A stretch of 64,000 nucleotides of DNA from Clostridium rectalis (GTDB lineage Bacteria > Bacillota > Clostridia > Clostridiales > Clostridiaceae): contig NZ_UYZZ01000005.1 of assembly GCF_900626095.1 (NCBI RefSeq), forward strand, positions 179,680 to 243,679. The letters are read 5' to 3'. This document shows positions 19,564 through 29,566 of this stretch, piece by piece. Each line of letters begins with the position of its first letter. Position 1 is the first letter of the stretch. The translations under genes and the position numbers were made by a program. The notes under the pieces are model-generated. The model saw nothing but the letters and a program-made list of their open reading frames with translations. It was not told the origin of the DNA and made no database searches.

Positions 19564-21171
19564 TTATTTTAATTTATTTACAATAAACTTAGGTATAAAC
19601 CTAATTATTTTAGATGGGATAACATTAAAATCATCTCTAGTTATCCCCCCTAATACCACAAGACTTAAAAGATATGTATACATACCAATTATTATACTAA
19701 CAATGCAAGCTACTAAATTTGAAAGATAATTTCCTGATACAATTCTTAATAAAGAATTCAATATTCCATATGCAATAAATACAGTAATATTCATAGTTAC
19801 TGAAGCTAAAATAGGTTTAATTGAAGATGCTAAAAATTTAAATTTAACTCCTAGAGTTCTTCTTAAAGTTCTATGATTAAGAATTATTGGTATTGTATAA
19901 CCTATTATAGTACCATAAATAGCTCCCATTATATTTATTTCCGGTACAGATATTAAGAAATAGTTAACTAATATTTTAAATACAATACCTATTATGGAAT
20001 AAACAGTAGCAGTATATAATCTACCTATGCTCTGTAATATGGCTGTTTGGATTTGCATAACTGACATAAGTACAAGTACTATAGCTCCTGTACTCATAAG
20101 ATATGCCCCATCTCCAAATTTAAGCAAAGAATATACAGGATCACTTAATATAGCCAAGCCAAAAGCAGAAGGGATAGCTATTAGAAAACATAATCTAAAA
20201 GCATATCTCACTTTATTCTTTATCTGTTTTCTATCATTAATTGCAACTGCACTTGATATTGCAGGTAAAATAGCAGTAGCTAATGAGGTTATTATAGCGA
20301 TGGGAACATTAATAAGTTGTTGGTATTTTAAAAGTTGTCCATATAGTATGTTTGCCTCATTTTCAGCTATTCCTCCTACAATGAGTCTTGCTTTAGTGTT
20401 TCCTACATCTATAAGATTTCCAGCATAAGTCATTCCCACACATATAGTTATTGGTAAGCCATAATCAATAATTTTTTTTAATATTTGTTTTGAAGTATAC
20501 CGTTTAGTGGAAACTTCGCCATAACCCTTTGGCACCCGTATCCTTTTGTTCTTTTCATAAAAAAATATTAAATAGCTTGCAGAAAAAAATGCTCCTAAAG
20601 AAGTTCCTATAGTTCCCCCTGCACATCCTGCCTCCATTCCATATCTCATAAGCAACGCAGCAAAAGCCAATGTAAATATAGTATTTATTACTTGTTCTAT
20701 TACTTGAGAAATTGCAGTTGGAGCCATGTTACCCCACCCTTGAAAATATCCCCTATATGCAGAAGCAATAGAAGTAAATAATATAGCTGGTGCTAAAGCC
20801 AATATAGCTAAATAAGATTGTTTAAATTTTATAGCACTAGATAACGGCCTTGCAAAAATAATCATAAAAAGACTCATAACTATTCCTAAAATTAAAAGAA
20901 TAAATCTTGCCATTTTAAAACTTCTTATAGCATCTTTATAATTTTTAACTGCAGTTAGTTCAGACACAAGTTTAGATATGGCTATAGGTATACCTGAATT
21001 AGTTAAAACATAAATAAATACATATACACTATTTGCTGCTCCATATATTCCATATCCCTCTTGAGTTATAATATGCTGTAAAAACGGTATATATAGCAAT
21101 GACAATACCTTAACTATCATACCCGCTGCAGATAATATAGCAAAGCCTTTAGTAGTAGATTGTTCTTTCAT
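19564..21171 (-). CDS. murJ: MurJ/YtgP-type lipid II flippase
   Basis: A 535-aa membrane protein of the MOP superfamily, with the N-terminal KGFAILSAAGMIVKVLSLLY and the GYGIYGAANSVYVFIYVLTN segments of the Bacillus YtgP (MurJ) branch. About 14 hydrophobic segments are visible. It would move lipid II from the inner to the outer leaflet for peptidoglycan synthesis. Start ATG 21171 has GGAGAG seven bases upstream; the ATG 15 bases earlier overlaps that SD. It is the last gene of a minus-strand run (FtsA-like, M20 amidohydrolase, RluA-type enzyme, MurJ). Confidence 0.88.
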   Translation of the reverse strand: MKEQSTTKGFAILSAAGMIVKVLSLLYIPFLQHIITQEGYGIYGAANSVYVFIYVLTNSGIPIAISKLVSELTAVKNYKDAIRSFKMARFILLILGIVMSLFMIIFARPLSSAIKFKQSYLAILALAPAILFTSIASAYRGYFQGWGNMAPTAISQVIEQVINTIFTLAFAALLMRYGMEAGCAGGTIGTSLGAFFSASYLIFFYEKNKRIRVPKGYGEVSTKRYTSKQILKKIIDYGLPITICVGMTYAGNLIDVGNTKARLIVGGIAENEANILYGQLLKYQQLINVPIAIITSLATAILPAISSAVAINDRKQIKNKVRYAFRLCFLIAIPSAFGLAILSDPVYSLLKFGDGAYLMSTGAIVLVLMSVMQIQTAILQSIGRLYTATVYSIIGIVFKILVNYFLISVPEINIMGAIYGTIIGYTIPIILNHRTLRRTLGVKFKFLASSIKPILASVTMNITVFIAYGILNSLLRIVSGNYLSNLVACIVSIIIGMYTYLLSLVVLGGITRDDFNVIPSKIIRFIPKFIVNKLK

Positions 21172-21203
21172 GTTAAAACTCTCCATTCTTTTAGCATAAA
21201 AAA

Positions 21204-22166
21204 TTAAAACTTAAATACATCATTTTTAATTTTCTTCAAAACAGGAGGTAAAGTTTCCGCTATAGTCTTATTTTCAAGATATTTAAATTTATCAGGGCAA
21301 TTTCTAAAAATTAGCTTATATGCGTATAAATACTGATATGCCATACCATATTTATTATAAAAGAAACTATTAAGCTTACTTTCCCCATATTTTAGGTCCC
21401 CAATTATTGGATGCCCTAATGTACTTAAATGAGCTCTTAATTGATGACTTCTTCCCGTTAACAATTCTATCTCCAGTAAAGAATAGCTTCCACAGGTTTC
21501 TAAAGTTCTAACATCCATAGAAATTTTTTTACTATTAGATACAGGTTTTTCAAATACTTTAGATAAATTAGACTCCCTATCCTTTACTATGTAGCCTTCA
21601 TACAGTTTATCAGCTAATTTTCCAACTACTAAAGCCTGATAATATTTTTTTATTTTCCTTTCCCTAATCATTTCATTAAGTAGTTTTAATGCTTCGTAAT
21701 TTTTTCCAAATATTACTATGCCAGGAGTATTCCTATCAAGCCTATTACATGGGGCTGGAGTAAATGTAATTTCTTTTTCTGGTAAATAATCTCCCTTATC
21801 GTATAGATATGATAAAACATAATCTGTTAAAGTTGCCTCTTTGTTTTTACTATCCGAATGTACTAAAATACCAGGCCACTTCTCTACTAAAACCATGTTT
21901 TCATCTTCATAAGTTATCTTTAATTTATCATTATCATCAATTCTGTTGAATTTTACTCTGTTTTTATTTTCAGTAGATATTTCCCTAGTTTCTATAATAT
22001 CCCCTAAAGTTAATGAATATTTTTCTTTAGATTTTTTACCATTAACCTTTACATCACCCTTACGTATACTTCTATATATAGCACTCAAAGGAACATCCTT
22101 CATCCATTTCCTTAAAAATTTATCTAATCTTTGTCCCGCTTCATTTGGTCCTATCTCAATTCTCAT
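21204..22166 (-). CDS. RluA-family rRNA/tRNA pseudouridine synthase
   Basis: Converts uridine to pseudouridine in structured RNA. The 320-aa protein has an N-terminal S4 RNA-binding domain (residues 1-60, GQRLDKFLRKWM) and the RluA catalytic core with the nucleophile D144 in the motif NRLDRNTPG (family HRLDxxTSG), and the RSHQLRAHLSTLGHPIIGD stretch. It resembles RluD/YlyB-type enzymes; the target site cannot be read from sequence. The ATG follows AAGGAGTGTTGGA. It sits between the M20 amidohydrolase (37-bp gap) and the MurJ-like gene (32-bp gap). Confidence 0.93.
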   Translation of the reverse strand: MRIEIGPNEAGQRLDKFLRKWMKDVPLSAIYRSIRKGDVKVNGKKSKEKYSLTLGDIIETREISTENKNRVKFNRIDDNDKLKITYEDENMVLVEKWPGILVHSDSKNKEATLTDYVLSYLYDKGDYLPEKEITFTPAPCNRLDRNTPGIVIFGKNYEALKLLNEMIRERKIKKYYQALVVGKLADKLYEGYIVKDRESNLSKVFEKPVSNSKKISMDVRTLETCGSYSLLEIELLTGRSHQLRAHLSTLGHPIIGDLKYGESKLNSFFYNKYGMAYQYLYAYKLIFRNCPDKFKYLENKTIAETLPPVLKKIKNDVFKF

Positions 22167-22203
22167 TCCAACACTCCTTATAAAATTTATTTTATTAATA
22201 TTT

Positions 22204-23385
22204 CTATGAATCTTTCAAAAAATCATAGACCAACTGGCTTTGTATTGCTACTCCTATAGGTAAACTGTCCTCATCAATATCAAATAAACTTCCATGAGCC
22301 GGATTTACTATTCCTTTCTCTTCATTTCTAACCCCTAAATAATAAAAAACTGATGGCCTTTTTAAAGAAAAATATGCAAAGCTTTCTACTCCCATACTTG
22401 GTTTTTCTAATTCAATTATATTATCCTTTCCTATTATTTTAGAAGCACTATTTGATAATATATCTATCATTTTATCATCATTATACAAACAAGGATAGCT
22501 TTCTTCTATATTTATATCACATTTTCCTCTTAAAGATTCTGTAATACCTATAACTATTTCTTTTAATCTTCTTATTACATACTCTCTATGATTACTTTTC
22601 ATAGTTCTTATAATCCCTGATATAATAACCTCTTCTGGAATTATATTTTGTGCTGTTCCTCCATTTATAGTTCCTATTGTTAAAACTGCTGGATCAGTAG
22701 GGGGAAGCTCTCTACTTATTATAGATTGCAAATTTACAACAATACTACTTGCTATAAAAACAGGATCTATAGTAGTATCTGGATGAGCACCATGCCCCCC
22801 TATACCTTTTATTGTTACTGTAAATGGATTTGATGCAGCATTTACTACACCTTTTTTTATACCTATTTTACCACACTTTATATTTTCATCTACATGAAGT
22901 CCTATTATTGCATCCACATAAGGATTCTCTAATGCATTTTCCTCTATCATAACTTTAGCTCCTCCAGTAGTTTCCTCTGCTGGTTCAAATAATAATTTAA
23001 CATTACCATTTAATTTGTCTTTAATATTATTTAATAATAATGTAGTACCCATAAGTATAGTAGTATGAGCATCGTGTCCACAAGCATGCATTTTCCCTAA
23101 AATATTTGAAGCGTAATCACACTTTTTATTATCCTTAAGAGGAAGGGCATCCATATCTGCCCTTATTGCTATAGTTCTTTTACCATTTCCTTTTATCAAA
23201 GCACATATCCCAGTCTTAGCCATATCTATGTACTCTATGTTATTATGTTTTAAAAACTTTTTTATTATTTGAGATGTTCTTATCTCCTCATAACCTAATT
23301 CGGGGTTCATATGAAAGTCTCTTCTACAATTAACTAACTGTGATTTTATTTCTATAGCTTTTTTATAAAAATCTATATTATTCAT
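22204..23385 (-). CDS. M20D-family metal-dependent amidohydrolase
   Basis: A 393-aa zinc/manganese enzyme of the hippurate or N-acyl-amino-acid amidohydrolase group. Binuclear metal ligands are seen in KMHACGHDAH (Cys/His pair), FEPAEET (glutamate base), GLHVDE, and the C-terminal NPAHGSLFDIDE. A dimerisation domain interrupts the catalytic domain around residues 180-290. It would remove acyl groups from amino acids or process diaminopimelate-type substrates; the substrate is unresolved. It begins one base after the FtsA-like stop region, so they are surely cotranscribed. Confidence 0.92.
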   Translation of the reverse strand: MNNIDFYKKAIEIKSQLVNCRRDFHMNPELGYEEIRTSQIIKKFLKHNNIEYIDMAKTGICALIKGNGKRTIAIRADMDALPLKDNKKCDYASNILGKMHACGHDAHTTILMGTTLLLNNIKDKLNGNVKLLFEPAEETTGGAKVMIEENALENPYVDAIIGLHVDENIKCGKIGIKKGVVNAASNPFTVTIKGIGGHGAHPDTTIDPVFIASSIVVNLQSIISRELPPTDPAVLTIGTINGGTAQNIIPEEVIISGIIRTMKSNHREYVIRRLKEIVIGITESLRGKCDINIEESYPCLYNDDKMIDILSNSASKIIGKDNIIELEKPSMGVESFAYFSLKRPSVFYYLGVRNEEKGIVNPAHGSLFDIDEDSLPIGVAIQSQLVYDFLKDS

Positions 23386-23386
23386 A

Positions 23387-25384
23387 CTACTTCTCCCACC
23401 TTGCTTCTATTTTATCTCCCTCTTTAAGTTTGTCATTATATGAAGCTTTTTTACCGTTTAATTTTAAAATAAGATTTCCATGAACTTTTGTTAAATCAAA
23501 ATGTATATAATTAAATATGTCTACAAATACATAGGATTTTTTACCCTTTAATACTATTTCATTCCCATTTACAATTATATTCATACTCTCTTTTTTAGTA
23601 TTTTCTATTATCTGATTATCAATATTATCACTTAATAATTCTTTTTCTTTTATTTTATAAATCCTATCCCCTTCTCTTATTGTATATGTTTCATCTAACA
23701 CTTTACCATCTAAATAGTAAATATATCCCCTGTCTTCACCAAAATACTTTATATATTCCCCTAAGGTTTGTACGTCTATTATGTCAACAGTGTCATCTTG
23801 TTTTATTTCATTTTCAATACTAACTATTTGATTATTTATTAATGCTACTGGTTCTAAGTTATGTATTATATCATTTAAATAAAAACTAATTGAATACAAA
23901 TTTTTCACATAATCCATAATTTTAGGACATGCGTCCTTTCCATCCTTAGCAAAAGTAATCTCAATACTTTGTCCTTCTTTAACTTCTTTATCTATATTTA
24001 CTTCTTTATTATCCAATAATATCTTTGCATTAGTCGCTAAAGAGCCAAAAGACACTCTTTTAATGCTATTTAATGTAAATTTAACATTTTTCCCATTTCT
24101 TGCAATTAACAATTTAGGATTAATCGCCCCTGAAAGCATAACATCCATAATTGTATGCTTATTGGAATTAAATAAGCTTATTACATTTCCATTTAAAAAA
24201 ACATCAATAAAATCATGTCCTACTTTCTTTATTGATACAAGAGCAATACCTAAAACAGTTACACCTATGCTTCCAAGTGAGTTATTTTTACACACACAAT
24301 TCACCACAGACTCTCTACCTTTTATAGCAATCTTCTGTTTAGGTATATTAAGTTTGTCTGCAATACAATCCTTTAATTCAGGTGTGTGTGCTCCACCACC
24401 AACTAAAAACACAGCATTAGGTGCCTTTCCTCCATTTAGTTCCATAACTTTATCTACTATTTCTTGGGAAATTTTTTCTATTATAGGTCTAATCATTTTT
24501 TTTATTTCCTCTGAAGTTATTTGATTTTCTATACCTAATACATCTACATATTTTATATTTTTTTCAGCAGGATACATTCTTTTAATAGATTCAGCAGTAG
24601 TAAAATCTACCAAACAATTTTGAGCTATATTCTCTGTAATTTCATCTCCGGCCTTTGAAACCATACCATATGCACTTATAGTATCTTTACTACTTATAGC
24701 TATATCCGATGTACCAGCTCCTATATCAACTAAAGCTAAATTAAGCAATCTTAAATTCTGTGGTATTGCAGCTTCCATTGCAGCTATGGGTTCTAATGTT
24801 AAACTTACAACCTTCAAAGCCACTTTTCCCATTACAGAGTAAATACTATCTACCACAGATCTAGGTAAAAATGTAGCAATAACCTCTGCAGAAATATTTT
24901 CACCTTTATGGGATATTAAATTACTAATAACATACCCATTTAAATAATAATTTATTACGCTATATCCTACACAATAAAGTTTTCCACCAGTTTCTTTATT
25001 AACTTTTTCCTCTGCAATTTTTACTGCAGTAAGTTCCAAACTTCTAACTAAATCTTTATCTATTTCATTATTATAATCAATGTTAATTTCAGATTTAGTT
25101 GAAATTGTCTTTAAAAATCTACCCGCAGCTGCTATAGAAACTTCTGTTAAAATAATATTTAAAGATTTCTCTAACTTTTCCTTAACTTTACTTACAGCAC
25201 TAGCTACTAAATTTATATCATGTATTTGACCATCTACCATAGCTCTCTGCTCATGTTCAACATATACCTCTTCTATAACATAAAATTTTTTATCTTTTAC
25301 AATTCCTACTGCTCCTATAATAGATCTAGTTCCTATATCTAATGCAAATATTATATCTTTAGGATTAATATTTGTGTTCTTCAT
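23387..25384 (-). CDS. FtsA-like actin-fold ATPase with long C-terminal repeat region
   Basis: The first ~380 residues have the actin-like ATPase motifs: phosphate-1 FALDIGTRSIIGAVG, phosphate-2 LVDIGAGTSDIAI and the adenosine loop AVFLVGGGAHTP. This matches FtsA/PilM-type proteins. At 665 aa it is far longer than a standard FtsA (about 420). The extra ~270 residues hold four short repeats of the form LDGK...IREGDRI (starting near residues 457, 516, 558 and 642) that look like small beta-grasp units. The typical membrane-targeting amphipathic C terminus is absent; it ends GDKIEARWEK. First gene of the operon leading to murJ. A cell-envelope or division role is inferred only. Confidence 0.82.
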   Translation of the reverse strand: MKNTNINPKDIIFALDIGTRSIIGAVGIVKDKKFYVIEEVYVEHEQRAMVDGQIHDINLVASAVSKVKEKLEKSLNIILTEVSIAAAGRFLKTISTKSEINIDYNNEIDKDLVRSLELTAVKIAEEKVNKETGGKLYCVGYSVINYYLNGYVISNLISHKGENISAEVIATFLPRSVVDSIYSVMGKVALKVVSLTLEPIAAMEAAIPQNLRLLNLALVDIGAGTSDIAISSKDTISAYGMVSKAGDEITENIAQNCLVDFTTAESIKRMYPAEKNIKYVDVLGIENQITSEEIKKMIRPIIEKISQEIVDKVMELNGGKAPNAVFLVGGGAHTPELKDCIADKLNIPKQKIAIKGRESVVNCVCKNNSLGSIGVTVLGIALVSIKKVGHDFIDVFLNGNVISLFNSNKHTIMDVMLSGAINPKLLIARNGKNVKFTLNSIKRVSFGSLATNAKILLDNKEVNIDKEVKEGQSIEITFAKDGKDACPKIMDYVKNLYSISFYLNDIIHNLEPVALINNQIVSIENEIKQDDTVDIIDVQTLGEYIKYFGEDRGYIYYLDGKVLDETYTIREGDRIYKIKEKELLSDNIDNQIIENTKKESMNIIVNGNEIVLKGKKSYVFVDIFNYIHFDLTKVHGNLILKLNGKKASYNDKLKEGDKIEARWEK

Positions 25385-25412
25385 GCTTCTACCTCTTTTT
25401 TATACAATTTAA

Positions 25413-25439
25413 AAGCTCATATTCTAAGAATATGAGCTT
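25413..25439 (-). terminator. Hairpin terminator of the gene at 25479
   Basis: Perfect 13-nt arms (25413-25425 / 25427-25439) that form an 11-12 bp stem with a tight loop; a short T-run follows on the minus strand. It separates the hypothetical gene from the FtsA-like operon. Confidence 0.75.
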
Positions 25440-25478
25440 AATAAAATTATATAACATTATTTTCAAACATTCAACAAA

Positions 25479-25778
25479 CTACTCCAATAACTTTAAAGTT
25501 CCGCAACTTTCATTCATATAAGGAAGGTTTTTTACTACCGCATATACATACTTAAACTTATTCTCTTCTTTTTCAGAAAACTTTTCTGTGGAAACCTCAT
25601 TAAAATACAATATATTGCACCAAAAATCTACAAAGTCATCCTTACAAAGAAAGCAACTATTTTCCTTGTCTTTAATTAAAAACCCCTCTGTATGTTTTTC
25701 TAGTATCTCTATATCCCTCAATTCATCATTTTTAACAATATCTGAAACATCATCCCACATTTTTTTAAAAGATATCAT
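25479..25778 (-). CDS. Hypothetical protein, 99 aa
   Basis: Unrecognised small acidic soluble protein (MISFKKMWDDVSDIVKNDEL...). It has three cysteines, including FLCKDDFVDFWC, and no signal or membrane segment. Start supported by GGAGGGGAAG, and a clear terminator follows, so it is a genuine single-gene unit. The 25779-25938 gap upstream shows nothing identifiable. Confidence 0.7.
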   Translation of the reverse strand: MISFKKMWDDVSDIVKNDELRDIEILEKHTEGFLIKDKENSCFLCKDDFVDFWCNILYFNEVSTEKFSEKEENKFKYVYAVVKNLPYMNESCGTLKLLE

Positions 25779-25938
25779 ATACTTCCCCTCCTAATTTAGT
25801 TATAAACATTATACTAAAACAAATATAGTATATCATAAATTGGTTTTGTGTCAATAAAACAAATAATTTTCTATTAATGTGCTATATTTTATATAGTATA
25901 TGATGCTTAATTACTATTTTATTTATGTATAAGTTGAT

Positions 25939-27909
25939 TTATTGTATTTTCCTTATCAAATTGTTGTTTTGCATTTTATCTATAGAAAATTCCCTTTTTA
26001 TATTATCTTTGAATAATATAGTTATATATTCTTTGTCTATACTATTAACTACACCTTCACCAAAACATTCATAAAATATATTATCTCCAATATTAAAAGA
26101 GTTATTATATAAAGTTTTGTTTAAATTAGATTCAAGTAAAAATCTAGAAACCTTTCTTTGTGTTCCATCAACATATTTAGGAATAAAAATATTTAAATTT
26201 TCTATAGCTCTTGTAACAGCCACATAAAATAGTCTTCTTTCCTCTTCTAAAAATTTATTATTATCTGTGTATGGTATATTACCTTCATTACAATTAATAA
26301 TAAATACCGTTTTAAACTCCATTCCTTTTACCCCATGCATAGTACTTAATATTAAAGAATCTTTTTTATTTTGTTTTTTCCTATGTTTAATTTTCTCTAC
26401 ATAATCTAAAAACTCCTCTATAGTTTTAAAATTTTTAATGCTCCTTTTCATCATCAAAATTATAGTTTCTATCTCTTCTTTATCTATTTTATATTTTGAA
26501 ATATAAAACTTTATATAATCTACATAATTCAAATCATATAATATATAATCTATAATATTTTCAATCTTAATCTTATTTGCTCTCTTTAATTTTTTTTCCA
26601 TGACTTTTAAATTTTTAAATTGTAATAATGACAAATTTTTATTATAGATAATTTGAAAGCAACTTTCTTTTATTGGATAATTTATTAATTCGTTAATATA
26701 ATGTCTATTTATAAATCTAAAGGGTTTATTAACAATATGATAAAAACTCCTTCTATCTTTATTATTCAGAGATAATTTTAAATAGCATAATATATCTTTA
26801 CATACAAAATGTTCATATATATTAAATTCTTTTTCCATAATTTTAAAAGGAATTTTATTTTTTAATAAGTTATTTATAATTTTAACTTTCTCACTATTTC
26901 TTCTGTATAATATGGCTATATCACTATACTTACCTTTATTGCTATTTATCCATGAATTTATAAAATAACATATTTTATCCCCTTGTTCCTTCTCATCATT
27001 AGTAAATACAACTTTTATTTCCCCGGTAAAATTATTATTAGCCAGAATGGTTTTCTCATTTCTCAATTTGTTATTTTTTATAATTTTTTTAGCCATATTA
27101 ACTATATTATTACTACTTCTATAATTAATGCATAAAAAAAGTTTTTTCCCATTTTTAAAATAATTATGAAAGTTTAACATGCATTTTGGATCAGATCCTC
27201 TAAATGAATAAATACACTGATCCTCATCCCCTACAGCAAATAAAGACCCTCCACTATTAAGCATTCTCACTACTTCTATTTGTGTTTTATCACAATCTTG
27301 AAATTCGTCTATTAGTATATATTTAATTTTATTTCTATACATATTAAGTATATTCTTATTTTGGGCAAAGAGTTCTTTACACTTAATTTGCAAATCATCA
27401 AAATCTAAAAGTCCATTATTATTTTTGTAATTTTCATAGTTTAAATAACACTCAAGTAATATCCTTTCACTGATTTTGACGTTTTCTAAAGAACTATTAT
27501 TTTTATAAAATGAAATTTTACATAAAATGTCCTTTATATTGTCCTCTGATATATCCTCAATATATTTTTCAAGAGTATTCTTTACAACATTATAGCTCTC
27601 TTTATAACTAATTATATTTATATCTTTATTAGCTTTTCTTAAGATATTATAAAAGAAACTGTGGAAAGTACCAAAAAAAGGGGGCTCTTCTTTCGGCATA
27701 GCTTTAATAAATCTCTTCTTCATATTATCTGCTGCAGCCTTTGTATATGTAATTACTACAACATTATGTTTATTTATCTTCTTATTTTTAATAAGATAAA
27801 TTAGTCTACTAATTATAATATGAGTTTTACCACTCCCTGGAGGCGCTATTATTAAAACATTATTATAATTTGTAGTAACTGCCTTCTTCTGATAAGAATC
27901 TAATTCCAT
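25939..27909 (-). CDS. UvrD/PcrA-like superfamily 1 helicase
   Basis: A 656-aa SF1A helicase. Motif I is APPGSGKTHIIISRL (residues ~22-36), motif Ia VVVITYTKAAADNMKKR, motif II LIDEFQDCDKTQ, motif III GDEDQCIYSFRGSDP, motif IV INYRSSNNIV, and motifs V/VI STMHGVKGMEFKTVFIINC and RRLFYVAVTRA. It lacks the large extensions of AddA, and its size is near PcrA. The last ~60 residues are short and resemble the Tudor-like tail seen in some UvrD relatives. Likely DNA repair or recombination; no partner nuclease is adjacent. Confidence 0.9.
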   Translation of the reverse strand: MELDSYQKKAVTTNYNNVLIIAPPGSGKTHIIISRLIYLIKNKKINKHNVVVITYTKAAADNMKKRFIKAMPKEEPPFFGTFHSFFYNILRKANKDINIISYKESYNVVKNTLEKYIEDISEDNIKDILCKISFYKNNSSLENVKISERILLECYLNYENYKNNNGLLDFDDLQIKCKELFAQNKNILNMYRNKIKYILIDEFQDCDKTQIEVVRMLNSGGSLFAVGDEDQCIYSFRGSDPKCMLNFHNYFKNGKKLFLCINYRSSNNIVNMAKKIIKNNKLRNEKTILANNNFTGEIKVVFTNDEKEQGDKICYFINSWINSNKGKYSDIAILYRRNSEKVKIINNLLKNKIPFKIMEKEFNIYEHFVCKDILCYLKLSLNNKDRRSFYHIVNKPFRFINRHYINELINYPIKESCFQIIYNKNLSLLQFKNLKVMEKKLKRANKIKIENIIDYILYDLNYVDYIKFYISKYKIDKEEIETIILMMKRSIKNFKTIEEFLDYVEKIKHRKKQNKKDSLILSTMHGVKGMEFKTVFIINCNEGNIPYTDNNKFLEEERRLFYVAVTRAIENLNIFIPKYVDGTQRKVSRFLLESNLNKTLYNNSFNIGDNIFYECFGEGVVNSIDKEYITILFKDNIKREFSIDKMQNNNLIRKIQ

Positions 27910-27980
27910 ATAAACATCTCCTTGCTTTATCCATTAAAGGTTTATATAATTTTATACATCGTAAACTGTAATGTATAAAC

Positions 27981-28009
27981 TTGTAATAACTTAAACAAAG
28001 GTTTAAAAT
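27981..28009 (+). promoter_or_regulatory. Sigma-A type promoter of pncB
   Basis: TTGTAA (27981-27986), 17-bp spacer, TAAAAT (28004-28009). The -10 overlaps a perfect 20-bp palindrome. Confidence 0.6.
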
Positions 28010-28024
28010 AGTTATAACTATTTT
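28005..28024. promoter_or_regulatory. 20-bp perfect palindrome over the pncB -10 and start region
   Basis: AAAATAGTTATAACTATTTT reads identically on both strands and covers the -10 element and probable transcription start of the nicotinate phosphoribosyltransferase gene. This is an operator-like placement. The binding protein is not identified. Confidence 0.55.
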
Positions 28025-28071
28025 AATTATTAACAAAATTTATATATAAAAACATATAAGGAGAATTTAAT

Positions 28072-29556
28072 ATGGAATACATTAAGAATTTCGATGTAAG
28101 AAATAAAAGAAATCTTACTATGTTAGTTGATTTTTATGAACTAACCATGGGGAATGGTTACCTTCAAAATGATTTAGGAGATAGAATAGCTTATTTTGAC
28201 ATGTTTTTTAGAAGAGTTCCTGATGGAGGTGGATACTGCATAATGGCAGGTATTCAACAATTAATTGAATACCTTACATCCTTAGCATTCACTAAAGATG
28301 ATGTGGAGTATTTAAGAAGTAAAAATATATTCTCTGAAGAATTTTTAAATTACTTAGAAAATTTTGAGTTCACCTGTGATGTTTGGGCTGTACCGGAAGG
28401 AAACCCTGTTTTCCCAAATGAACCCCTAGTAACTGTTAGAGGTCCAATTATTCAGGCTCAATTTATAGAAACTATGATCTTGCTTTCCATAAATCATCAA
28501 ACTCTAATTGCAACTAAAGCAAACAGAATATGTAGAGCAGCCGATGGTCGTCCTGTTATGGAGTTTGGTTCAAGACGTGCCCAGGGTTACGATGGAGCCA
28601 TTTATGGTGCCCGTGCCGCCATGATAGGTGGATGTAATTCAACTGCCTGCACAATAGCTGAGCAAATGTTTGGAGTACCTTCTGGTGGAACTATGGCCCA
28701 TAGTTGGGTTCAGTTATTTTCTTCAGAATATGAGGCTTTTAAATCTTGGGCAAAAGTATATCCAGACAATTGTGTGCTTTTAATAGATACATATAATGTT
28801 TTAAAATCAGGTTTACCTAATGCAATAAAAACTTTTGATGAAATTTTAAAACCCATGGGACATAAGCCTAAAGCTATTAGAATAGATAGCGGTGATATCA
28901 CTTATCTTTCAAGAAAATGTAGAGAAATTTTAGACGACGCAGGATACTCAGATGTTGATATTATTGTATCCAATTCATTAGATGAGTACATAATAAGATC
29001 TGTATTACGTCAAGGAGCAAAAATTGATAGTTTTGGAGTAGGTGAAAGATTAATAACTGCACGTTCTGAACCAGTTTTCGGTGGTGTATATAAATTAGTT
29101 GCAATAGAACATCATAACGAAATAATACCCAAAATAAAAATAAGTGAAAATGAAGAGAAAATTACAAACCCTGGGTTTAAAAAAGTTTATAGAATCTTTG
29201 ATAAAAAAACTAACAATGCCATAGCAGACCTATTAACTTTAAATAATGAAATTGTAGACGAAAATAAACCACTAGTACTTTTTGATCCTATTTTTACATG
29301 GAAAAAGAAAAAAATTAAAAATTTTTATGCTAAAGAACTAATGGTTAAAATATTCAATAAGGGAAATTTAATATATGATTGTCCTGATATAAATGAAATA
29401 CGTGAAATAGTTGTAAAAGAAACTAATAAACTGTGGCATGAAGTCTTAAGATTTGAGAATCCTCATAACTATTATATAGACTTGTCAACAAAGCTATGGT
29501 CTTTAAAGCAAAACTTAATTACTAAATTCTCAAATATTTATGAAGAAAATGATTAA
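28072..29556 (+). CDS. pncB: Nicotinate phosphoribosyltransferase
   Basis: First step of the Preiss-Handler NAD salvage path: nicotinate plus PRPP plus ATP gives nicotinate mononucleotide. The 494-aa protein has the family opening VDFYELTMGNGYL, the substrate-binding EFGSRRAQGYDGAIYGARAA stretch and RIDSGDITYLS near residue 275. Length fits the bacterial PncB family. Start has AAGGAGAATTTAAT upstream. It is a single-gene unit with its own promoter and a palindromic operator-like site. Confidence 0.96.
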   Translation: MEYIKNFDVRNKRNLTMLVDFYELTMGNGYLQNDLGDRIAYFDMFFRRVPDGGGYCIMAGIQQLIEYLTSLAFTKDDVEYLRSKNIFSEEFLNYLENFEFTCDVWAVPEGNPVFPNEPLVTVRGPIIQAQFIETMILLSINHQTLIATKANRICRAADGRPVMEFGSRRAQGYDGAIYGARAAMIGGCNSTACTIAEQMFGVPSGGTMAHSWVQLFSSEYEAFKSWAKVYPDNCVLLIDTYNVLKSGLPNAIKTFDEILKPMGHKPKAIRIDSGDITYLSRKCREILDDAGYSDVDIIVSNSLDEYIIRSVLRQGAKIDSFGVGERLITARSEPVFGGVYKLVAIEHHNEIIPKIKISENEEKITNPGFKKVYRIFDKKTNNAIADLLTLNNEIVDENKPLVLFDPIFTWKKKKIKNFYAKELMVKIFNKGNLIYDCPDINEIREIVVKETNKLWHEVLRFENPHNYYIDLSTKLWSLKQNLITKFSNIYEEND

Positions 29557-29566
29557 TGTTTTAAAT

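Noticed and set aside
25939..27909. Defence-system helicase
   Set aside because: The UvrD-like helicase stands alone among housekeeping genes with no nuclease, sensor or mobile-element marker; the same holds for HelD and YhaON in this window.
27910..28071. NAD-related riboswitch before pncB
   Set aside because: Short A+T-rich leader without conserved helices; only the promoter and a DNA palindrome are visible.
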